Position numbers and translations under genes: made by a program. This document shows, piece after piece, positions 14,401-26,400 of a stretch of 64,000 nucleotides of DNA. Positions within the stretch are counted from its first letter, which is position 1; each line of letters starts with the position of its first letter. Location: contig NC_064775.1 of the NCBI RefSeq assembly GCF_011397635.1, positions 17,528,954 to 17,592,953 of the forward strand, given 5' to 3'. The DNA is from Epinephelus fuscoguttatus. Lineage: Eukaryota > Chordata > Actinopteri > Perciformes > Serranidae. The notes under the pieces were generated by a model. The model saw only the letters and a program-made list of their open reading frames with translations, did no database searches and was not told the DNA's origin.

Positions 14401-17400
14401 ACTCCACAGTTTGAAATAATATTGAAGCTTTCACACATTGCAAAACAAAAAATAATGTGTAATTGACTTTCATTTAGACTTTAAAAAAATAAACTCTGTT
14501 GTTTCAACTGGTGTTGTGAATGGCTATTTGCATTGTTGCTATGCAAGACAAAAAAAGATTTGCAATGCGTTGCACAACATAGTTTGTATTTAAAATTTAA
14601 ATGAAAGTCAATGGCTGTTGACAGTGTGGTAATTCTGCAACTAATTAGTTTATGTTTTAGTAAGAACAACTTTTTTTTGCAGGAACTGAATTGGAAAATT
14701 GATATAATGTTACACTTTCACTGGCCAAAAATGTTATATTTCTTCTTGTTTGTCCATCTAAAGTTGAACTGCTACTTGATTTCATAGACATCCAGTCATT
14801 TAAGATCTAAGCTAAGATCACCGATCATTATACCTATGCATGATTGGCCAGATTCTGGTCGACTGAGCAAATGGCAGACTTGGCCCGATGGTGGAGAATG
14901 GAAAGGTTGAAAAAGGAAAGATCCAAGCACACCAGTGTTCTCACTCCACCCTATTTCCATAGACACCAAATAGAACCTTGTATTATTGGCAAACACAAGG
15001 ATGCGTCTTTCTTAAATCTCGCCATGCAACTCACCAAAATGAGTGGGCATCAATGGAATCAAGGAGCAGCTTCTCTCAAAGTAGAAAAACTGGCTTCAAA
15101 CACTGAAACTTTCACACCACGTCAGGCATTTTGGTGACCTGGCTGTAAATGTAATTAATTTCATAGTTTTAAATAATTTCACAGTTTTAATGCATTGCAA
15201 CACACAAATGAATGTGTCACTGACTTTCATTTGGACTTCATAACAAACTGACTTATTTCAGGTGGCGTTGTGATTGGGTAGTTGCAAAAAGATTTGCACA
15301 CACACTGTGTTTGAAATTTAAATGAGAGTCAATGGCTGTTGAGGTATGTCCTGTGTGGTAATTTTGTTACTTATTAGCTTATGTTCTAGTTTGAACAACT
15401 TTTATTTCAGAAAGTGAACTGGAAAATTGATAGAATTTCATACTTTTGTTTTCCAAAGGTGTTTTGTGTGTAGGCAATCTTTGCAGAAGTTTAACAAGTT
15501 TGTATGCCTGCCTTATGTTGTGCTGCTATTTGTTTCCACTGGCATCCAATAACTTTGCTCAGATAACCTAAGATCACCTTTCATTATACCTGTGTACAAA
15601 GGTATTTAAACTGCAGCGACATCAGGAAAGCACCAATCTAATTCAGGTTAAGTAGGAATATTATTCACCCAACCTGAACTGTCCCTTTAAATGTCGGAAT
15701 GTGAAAATCCACAAAAAAAGTTTTCTCTCTCAATATGGCTTTTAAAACAGCTCTGAGGTGTGAAATAGGTCATGTGCCACTTAAGAAGTTGATGAGGGGC
15801 ACTCAGAAGAGTAGCTGTAGTCCATCATCCATTACAAGGCCTATTGGGACTGTTTTCCTAGAAACACAAACTCAGCAAAGTGCAGATATGTTTACCTTCC
15901 AGGCTTTCTGGCCCGCAACAGTCATCTAAAAGCAGGCTTTGGACAGGCTCTGGCACGTACGTGCACACCTCGGCATCCAAGGCCAGGCATCTCACTCTCT
16001 CCCAGCACCGCCGGGCGAGCTCTGGGGTGATTGTATGGGACTTAAACTAGGACATGAACAGAGGCAAGCTGGAACACATCAACCTTGTGGGGCATCACAC
16101 GCAGCTACCACTGACAGTCATTCTCCACCACTTTGGGAAAGATAGGAAGGATGGGATTGGACAGAGAGCACGAAACCTCTTGGGGTTATCTGACAGGGAA
16201 CACTAAGGTATAAAGGATTGTTTTATCTGTCAACAAAAGTTAAATTAAGGTTGCACAGTTTTTACTAGGAGACAACAATAACAAAAGCAACCTGAGCAGG
16301 CATTGAGGTATTAGGTAGGAAGGGATTTGCAGTAACTTTTTAACTTCGCCAACTAATTAATCCTTCACTAATACAAGGATAAAAAAATAAAATCCTATTT
16401 CCATTTATTCACTAGCAGGGGCAGAGCTGTGGTTTGATGCTGAGAGTCAAGCCTCCACTGTTTTTGCAAAAGCCCTGAATTTATGCTATTCCCTAAAGAA
16501 ATATAAATGTTTTTCTGTTGGCCTAGTTACTTGGCATTGTTGGGGATTCTTGTTTTGCAATTAGAGCAGGCCTGATTATTAAGGCTTTATGATACAAATG
16601 TAGCAGATTTGTCAGGTAAACATTCATTCTGTGAACTCTGCTCCAGCATTAGATAACAAAAATGGGTTTCATGATTGCTTACTGGGGCTGCCTCCTTATA
16701 GTAAACCAAACGTTAGTCGACTAGAAAGGCCATTAGTCAGCAAGATTTCATTGGTCGCTTAGTCACAGAAAACAAAACAAAAAGAACAAACAAATGTGGA
16801 ACTCTATTACAAGCTGTGCCTTGTCAAAATAAATCAAAATCTATATGACTGAACCATGTGAGAATTTAATATGAAAGGACAGACACGGAAAGTGGCCATG
16901 CTCAGCAGTCAGACAGGATTCATGTTACAAGTCAATGACAGCTGACAGATATCTTTCCCTTCTTCTGTAAATACTCAGTCTGATAAATAAAAAGTTGATC
17001 ATTTTGGTGCAGGGCTACCCAGAGCTTTATAAATCCAAATGTCAGCACTCACAAATATCATATATATTAGTCTTTTAATAACGCACAGCAGTATCACAAA
17101 CGCGTTTCAGCACTTGGCTTTCCTCAGCGTTAATGCACAAAGTGGGTATAGCCCACATATCTAACAGACAGGACCTTGCTGAATCACTCCAGCTGGCATG
17201 AATCAGTCAATCAACCAATCGGATCCAGAGATCCACAGAGCAAGATGTAAAGACAAAACAAAGAGTGGCCAATAGGTATGAGCCTACAATCCAATTAAAT
17301 TAAAATTAAAATAATCAGATGACTATCCTTAGTACGTCAAAAACTATCTTAACAGTGACTGATCAAAAAAACTTGAACAGATCAAGTATAAATACATATG

Positions 17401-20400
17401 TAAACATCCAGATAAATAATGACATGAAAAAAGTGTAATCACTCTAAAGGTAAATCCTATATAATGGCTATATCAGTCAAACAAGCAATAATCACAATAC
17501 AATGATCAAACAATACTAATAAACAATTAAATAAGTATCCTTAAATTACAAGACCAAAAAGGACAGAAAAAGATAAAAAAAAAAAAGACGAGTCACCTAT
17601 CCACAACACCGAATGGGTTCCATGTTGAACATATTAAATCATGCCAGATGACAAACATGTGCACATGCTGATACCCAGCTATAGAATAATACAGGAAACA
17701 AACATCTTTCTTTCAAAGTCCAGTGTCATGTAAGACAGTAGCCAGACTAGTATCTAATCTACCTCATCGAGACATAATGAGTAATAGGTCTAAAGTACAA
17801 AAAATATAAAAAATATACAAAAATGTAAATGGATCACCTGAGCTACCCAGAGCTTTACATCTGTCCCACGGACGATAGGCCTACACACTTATAAACAGCG
17901 TCTGTACTTATAAACAGCGTCTGGAAGAAGAACAGTTCTGCACTCAGGATTTCAGGTAAATAGGCTATACGGTTCTTGTTAAGGTTTCTTGTTTCCAAGA
18001 GGTTCAAGACGTGGCGGGTGTACAGCCCCTAATTTCCAGGACTGGTACCTGAGATTATTACACAGGCTAGTTGATAACATGTCAGACAGGAAATCCAAAG
18101 TGTGGGATCATTTTGAGAAGGTGAAGGACGAACCCAAGATGATATGTAAACTCATCTTCATTGGTCGACTCCAAACATGACATATCATCTGAAACATGGA
18201 AGTAGCTACATGCCCATTAGCCACTTAGCACAATCATTACTGCTTTGCCGACAGCGTCATTAACAGGCGGCTCGCTCAGTGTGTGACGTGCACTTGTAGA
18301 TAGAAGTGTAGGCCTATATTAATGAAGGTTCATTAGAATAGTTTGGTATTTCTCTGTAATGTAGCACAGTGTTAACAATGTTACTGATACGATTCTTTCT
18401 CACACCTTGAACTCAAACTCAAACTCAACCAGTTAGTAGCCAGTACTTCAGCCAGTTCAAGACCAAGTACCAGGAAAGGTGGTTATTTTATTTTAGAAAT
18501 GGCTGCATTTTCTCCCAGGATAGTGTCACAAAAGTGGTTGATATTCAAGACATAGTTGCATTTTCTGCCAGGAAAATTGGTTGTTTTTTATCAAGACATC
18601 GATACATTTTGTGCAGGGATAGTGCCAGGGGAAATTGTAATTTCTTTAAGACATGGCTGCATTTTCTGTATGTTTTCAACACAAATAAATACTATTCTTT
18701 ACTGCACCATCATGGAGCCGTAAAATATCCAATGAAACAGCTACTAGTTGGGTAACAATGAAATTTTGTGCTCACATTAAAGGATATATTCTATTGACTT
18801 GGGGGATCCCCAAACCTTTTCTTTCACACAACCATGACATGTTTGCTTTAAGTGAGATATCTCAACAGCTATTGAATTGGTTGCTATGACATTTGGTAGA
18901 GCCATTCATGTTGCCCACAGGATGAATCCTAATAACTCTGAGGATGCCTTGAGTTTAACTCCAGCTCCAAGAGCAAGCATGGAGAAACCTCAAACCCTCA
19001 CCACCACTGTGAGGGTGAGGACAAACGAAAAACTTATAAGTTCCTACTACTGATGGAAGTAGGAAGTTTCCCCCTTTAAAACAAGTTCAGAAGATGTCCC
19101 TCTCCCCTAAAATGCCCTGTGCCCCCTTCCCCTCCAGTGTCAGTAGCATTTCAGACAGTGTTTGTATTGTCTTAAATCACCCTTGACCCAAAAGAGGGTG
19201 GGAAGTTATTCTGGATCTCAATAGGCACGAGGAGATTCTTGGCACGGGTACACGTGAAGTTGACGCCTGGGGGGGAGATGGCACAAATGCCCCTGTTTTT
19301 GAAGAAGCCTGAGGGGGGGGGATTATCTCGGAGCTATTTCAGTCCTGCGGGCTCCGTCTGAATGCCCCCGCAGGTACACAGGAATGCCCCTTGTTAGCTA
19401 ACAATGTTTTCTCAGCGACCAGATGGCACAGGAGTTTTCTTTCCACCTCATTTTTCCTCCTCATAACAACTTTTATAACAGTATTGATACAAAGATTTCT
19501 CATTGTCAGCATGTAAAACTGACTCTGGATAGGTTTGGGGCAAAATTGCCACTCAAACAAAGAGTTATTTTGAGAATTAATAACCAATATCTCTTAATAA
19601 AAAATGAAGAGCATCACTTTTTTGAATTTCACAACCAACTATGAGCCTTGCTTGGGCTTTGTTCATCAACTTGTTCCTTATCGAGGTCACATATGGTATG
19701 ATCCCAGTCATAACAACTAAATGCCCAGCCAGTCTGATTAAAGGAACCTTTATTTGGGTCCAGGTTTCTGTGGGAACAGAATATCAAGTGATACTGTGCA
19801 TAAACAGAGACGGTAGTGGGAAAGTTGTGGGTGTTAGTTTGGAATAGGGAGAGATTTCTGCTCAAAATTAATGAAACGTGGAATCTTTTTGTTATTGGTA
19901 AAAGTCTGAAATAAAAATATACTTTTTAAATCTTAAAATGACCCATTTTAATCAGATCTTGGGTTCATGAGGGAGTATCACATTTAATCCTCCTTTTTTC
20001 ACCACATCAGAGAGAAGTCTTGATTATTTCAATCCATCCCAGGATACTCATGAAAGCCTAAAGTCCCGGTCCACTTAAAATGTGTTTTTCTTCTGTTTAT
20101 GCCCCCTAAAATGTCCAACCTTGACTCTACTGATTTTTACCTATGCAAAGTGTGTCTGTAGAGAGGTCTTTTCATAGTCCTTGACTGAAGGAGGCTATGT
20201 CTGCACACTTCCCTAAAATCTGAGATTCAAAAGTACACCAAGCAAGCTGCATTTGGTACATCACGAACGCTGGAAACACATATTGACTGAAGAACAGACT
20301 ACGACAAAGAAACCGTCAGTGCATAGCAGACTTTTCAGTACAGAGGGCAAGAGTTTGTTGTATATGCATGGTGAGAGTTTTTACAGCAAACATGGCAGAG

Positions 20401-23400
20401 TGCGGTATTTGGACGTAAACAGCACCATGGAGCTTCCTTCCACTGCCTACCAAAAACCCCCACCACAGCAGATATTACTGTATGTTTTATAACCATTAAC
20501 ACTGTGTCAGCCACGCTAGTTACAAACAACATGATGTTAGCTACACCATTTTGATACATCTGCTAATAAATGATTTTGATGCACAACAGACTCCTCATCT
20601 GAGTCTGAGTCTAACTGATGGCGTGTTCCATTTGCACTGGGAAGCCAGATATTTTGAGTTCCCAGTCAGAAATTTCAACCATAATACCCCCTCAAGTGAG
20701 GCTTTCAACTCTGAATGTCAGAGGACCTCACCAACACCAACTTCCAAATCCAACATGGCTGCTTCGTGTAGTAATAAACTCTTTATAACCACTTTTGTCT
20801 TGTTTGTGTCTCATTAAAATAGCCACGCAGTTGTGTCCAACTTCTATCTGTGGACATGTTGCCCATAGAGCAAGTGCACTATAGACTTCCACTGGCCAAG
20901 CCGGCTACTTCCAGTTTATGATTTAAACATGCAGCTCCTCTAGACCAGTGGTTCCTACCTGGTCCAGCTACAAGGCCTAGATTTCTCCTTAGTCATTAGT
21001 TCAAGGCCCACACAGTCGAATATATTCAGCATCATACTTGCATTTGCCCATGCCATCAAGCTAGTTTGCTGTCTCCGTTAAGTAGCTTTCTATTATTCAC
21101 TCACTCTACAACAGGAAACGGCACCTCAAAGTAAAAGCTTGTGTCGGAAATTCACTGTACTTCAAAAATAAAGTGTTTTTTACAAACCTGACTGGAGTCA
21201 CTTACGGTCCTTTCCAAATGGACCTGCAACCCACTTCTGGACCGCGACCTACCAGTTGGGAACCACTGTTCTAGACTCCAAATGTTATTGGACTGAATGG
21301 ATTAAATCCTGATAGTGAAACGAGTCATTTTGTGGGGGCTGTCATGTTAAAAATAAAACGTATCCACTGATTTACAGACATCTCTTTCCCAATGTAAGTC
21401 TATGGGGAAAGTCTTTTTGAGCCCAATGGCATCACGTGATGAATATGGGAGTTGAACCACACTGTAGCGCAACGCTGAAAGTGGAAAGCAAAAACCTATC
21501 CAAACAAAGGAGTAATCTTGCATTCATGTCGTGTTTGAAAAATAACTTCCCTTCTGGGAAAATTCCCATGAACTCTCCCTCAAGTCTGAGCAACAACTCA
21601 GAAAGTTGGCAAAAAAATTGGTGCATGTGTTGCCAAGTTGACGTCATATATGTGGAAACATGGTGGATGAAAATAAATGTTTGGTTTATGGTAGTAAACT
21701 TTTTATTAATTCACATATTGCATGACAATTTTTTGTCCAAATGTAATTTGTAAGATGTTATTTGGTTGTAAGCATGAGTTGCTTTGCACAGAGAGTTAAC
21801 TAGAAAAGTTATTTATTAGCATTTGTCAGGAAAAGCAATATTATAGTTTTAGAGGAGGTGCTGGTGCGGCAAATAGTCTGGGATAAAATCACTTTGTAAT
21901 ATAAAGCTTCCAACTTTTATTAACATTTTTAAATGCTCTGAGGAATAAAATACAACACGTCTTCTTTGTAGCATCCATGTTGTTTCCACATTACGACTTA
22001 AAGCTCACTGCAAACACAGAAGAACCATCTCCCAACTTGGGATATAAAACCATCAGAGGCGCACGTGAATGCAACAAAAGACTAGAAGTGCTTCCAGTTC
22101 CTTTTCACAGGCTTTGTAACTTTTTATGTGGAAAAACTATTAAAAATAAAATATGAATGATAGCAGACTTTTTTCTACATACTTTAAAACGTGTCTGGAG
22201 GAAGACTTTAAGATACTGAGTTGCTTGTTCACAAAAAAACACTTGAACAAAGACATGCCATGACAGTGTGCAAACGTCTGATAGAGATATTGAAACCAAG
22301 ACAAGAGGGCTCAGTGGAAAAGATGTCAACATGTTTCTCTGCCTTTTAGTTTGATGTTTTAACACATCTGGATGACTTTGGTAGAAAGCTTAACGATAAA
22401 AAAAATTACCAGTAATCATCCATTTTAAGATACGGACATTATTTGAGGAACTTTTGGGACAGAATTACGCCCAAAGTTTACTTCAGATCTCTTTTTTTCA
22501 GGTCATATGAATGCAAGCATGTGTATTTTCTCAGATTCTCAGCCTGCAGTGCAACACATGCAGGCAATACTCATGCAGCACACAACAAACACACACATCA
22601 GAGATGCTGAAGGCCCAAAGGGGGGAAATCAGAGCGCACAGGGTTTGGTTTTGGTCTTATTCAACTTAACCAAGTGCAATTTCATATTTTCATGTTTTCA
22701 ATTCAGATGTTTGGGTGGATCCACACGTCTTCGGGTGCCATGCATAATTTTAAGTCTGCAACATCACGGGCTATTGTCCTAATTAGGAAAGCAACCCTAC
22801 TTTTAATACAATATTCACTAAAACCTATTTTATAAAAGTCAGTTTCCTTGCACTTTCAAATACCTTTGATCCAGCAAATTTGAATGTGAGTCTATCATAA
22901 GGGAATTTTCAGTGTGGCCAAAGTCTAATAAACTTTCTGCTGAGCTATACAAGACGTCACCGCATTTTGAAATTGTTCTATGCACACTGGGGAGTTCATT
23001 TCCAAGAGATTTATGAAGCAATATCTGTTCTTTTTATTACTGAATTACTTATATGCTGTAATCAGTTGCTTTGATAATTTACAACAGGGAACAGAAATCG
23101 CCTGTGGCCTAGACCAGAGGAGGAAATAAGCCAGTGCCAGAACATTTCATCCAATCAGTTTCATTAAAAACAAACAGAAATCTAAATTAAATCATTGCTC
23201 TACTTTTTTTTAGGCGTCACCACCGATTTCTTTCATATTTGGTATTGTGGTTTTTTAGGTATTTAAACAAGAAAAAGACTGATTTCCCCCAAAAGGAACC
23301 CCTCTCTTACATTCCCTTTTTAACTTGCGTGATAATGCTAGGGTCGAAAGAATACTGGCTCTGATCTTTGACCTCTTCAGTTGTTTGCTGTGCTGATCCA

Positions 23401-26400
23401 GGAGTTTACAAGGATTGCACTGCTGCTGTCACTGCAAGTTGCGATGGATAAGAACTTCAGATCAATTTCTAAAATGCTGTCTTTGCCAATGTCACGTCTC
23501 ATAAGATGTTGTCAAAAGGAGCAAGGAGCAGGACGTTTTTTGAAGTCTTAGTGGTACATTTTTTTGTAAGTCACAAGTCTCTGCACTAAAGTCCTGAGTC
23601 AGATCCCAAATCTTAAATTTGAGTTTTGAGTCCTAAGTAATTCATGATGCACTCTTCACCAAATGTAATGCCATTTTTAACAACAAAGTAAAAATTAGTG
23701 ATGAGCGAGTACACCATTTTCTGTATCTGTTCAATTAACTTAATTATCTGTATCATATCCAAATGGGCGCAGTTTAAATCAAATTGGGTGGGGCTTAAAC
23801 AAGGAGTGGGTGGGACCTAACCGGAAGTTATTATATTAAAAAGTCAGATCCTGAACACAGTGACCCAATGAGGATTGTCCTTCACCACATTGTTATATGG
23901 ATGTTGACACATCTTACTCAGGTGATACTCGTGCTTGTAAAAAATACATTACCTGTACCGGATACTCATATTTGACTCAACCCTTGTAATTATGGGTAGG
24001 TGGAAAAAATCGATACAGCATCATATCGTGATTTTTTTGTATGGCGTCATATCATCGTATCGTCACACAGTGCCAAGTATTGATTTTTTTATTATATAAA
24101 TTCTTAATGTGACAAATACAAATTAAACTTAGCCTACTAAAATGTATTAAACATAGCCCACTAGAATAATATAATCAATTGCTTTTCCAGTCCACCAGAT
24201 ACATTTTGCTACTGCAAAAAAAGGCTATAGTGACATGAGCAGACTGAAAACTTATTTCAGTCAAAAAGACATAATGTACAGTTGAAAAAAGGCAATAAAA
24301 CACAGTATATTACAATATATTTTAGTGCAATACTCAGCATATCGCATCATATTTAAAATGAAAAAGTCATGTATCGTGACTTAAGTATCGTCATAATATC
24401 GCATCATTGATCCTCTAATATTAATGTTTTACATTTACAAATGTAATGTTGTTAAATTTGTATTAATTTGTGGCTGTTAAGCTATGTTAATATTAGCCTC
24501 GACTTACCGTTTTTTGTGCAACTTCAAATGTTGTACAAAGTTGGAAGTTGTTGCGTCTCTGTATGTAATTTAATGTTTGATTTGCTATATCTCAGTGCAA
24601 TCTACAGGGCAGTTAGTTGCCGGCTATGCTCATCTGCTTCAGTGACGGTACTTTATCTTTATTTTATTTTCATTGTTGTAAGTATTTTCTTAAAATTGCC
24701 TTATTTTATTTGCTTGAATCCTGCATTGTTTTAAACCCGGGATCAACCATGTTAAGTCTTCTAACTTTTTTTTAAAAGCGCTTTATGAATGAAGTTTATT
24801 AATATTATTATTATTGATTCAGAAGGTAGCGTATTCAGTGTCCTATGACCTCCACCACCTGCCCCCATTTATTACAAACACGAACTAGAGCTAGAAATAA
24901 CACAAATAAACAACTTGGCTAACAAACAGAAATAAAAAATAAACAATAAAAGATTTCAGTGTGTGCAAATTTGCATTTCATTTTCTTTGTATTGTTTAAC
25001 TGATCCATGGATGGCTTTTGCCTTTTCATTTTCTCTTACTCTACATCTTTACATACACTCTTTTACTTTCAATTTTTTTGAATGACAAAAAAAGCCCTAG
25101 GTAGTGCCCTAGGCAGTCGCCTAAGTCGCCCACTTCTAAATTAATCTTTGAGCAAGGTGTCAAGTATTTTCAAGTCAAAAGGCTCAAGTCCAAGTGAAGT
25201 TGACAAGTCACTGGTGTTAAATTGGTGTCAAGTCGAGTCTAAAGTCATCAAATCTGTGACTTGACTCTGACTCAAAACAAACTCATGTGACTCGAGTTCA
25301 CACCTCGGCTGATTTGATCTGCTTGTTCATGCCTGCCTAACTCAAATTAAACTTCATCACATCATCTTAATAACATCATCCTGTTACCATGTGTTGTGTT
25401 CAATGTCAGAGTTTAGGATGTGCTATCTATGTCTGTGTCTTTTAATTGGAATACTAGAAAAACAGGATGCCAGGATGTTGAGTCTCACAAACATCCAAAT
25501 AAAGCAGCTGCAATATTTCATCCTTTGATTCTCTGCCCAGGGTGTCAAATTGGCTCAAGAGTCACTGCTCCCCCTGCTCAACACTCAAAACACAGCCACT
25601 TAATTACTGTATTATAATCAGCCCATTTTTTTTACGGTCATTTACAGATTAATTCCTGGAACAAAGGAGGTGCAGTGGATCGTAGCCAGAGCGTTCAAGT
25701 TTGCTTCCAACAGCCCCCGTGAGCTGATTTCTATCAGAGCTTTCATTACTTCCTCTTTTTAGCTGTGTATCTGAGAAGAATTTATGACAGGAAATCAAGT
25801 CTGTGTAGTCTCAAACTGGGCCAAAGGAAAAGCAGGAGACTGACAGCGAGCGTGTGTAATACCAACAGTAAGTTTACGATGTTATATATAACGTAAATCA
25901 AAAGGCATAAATAGAGGGGATATGCAGGCTATGGTGACGTTAGACAGTGGTATGGCTGCAATTCTGCTTAGAAATACTGTATGAATTAAATTTCAGCTGG
26001 ACACAAGAAGAAGAAAGTCTTGTGCTTCCTCTTGATAAAAAAAATATTTCCCTTTCATCTTTTAACCTTGAGAAAGCTGCACACCTCGCTTAGACCACTA
26101 ACTGAAGCACTGTCTTTATCAGAAATGACTGTTCCATCTGCAACAAGGCTTTTATCCAGAACAACTCAGCCATATTTAGCCAATTTCTCAGCTTTCACAG
26201 GTTTTTGGACGCATCTAACGAAATCTCAGACCTTTCAACCTGCAAAGGAAGCACAGCCTGACCCAAACCTGAGGAGGAAAAACCAGTCACATCTCACAAA
26301 TTGCCTCTTTGCAAGCAAGTCTTTACACGATGTGTCCACGCATTTTCTTCTCCTGTTTTGCTCTTATGTAACTCCACAATTCACGCCTGTTTTATTGCTT

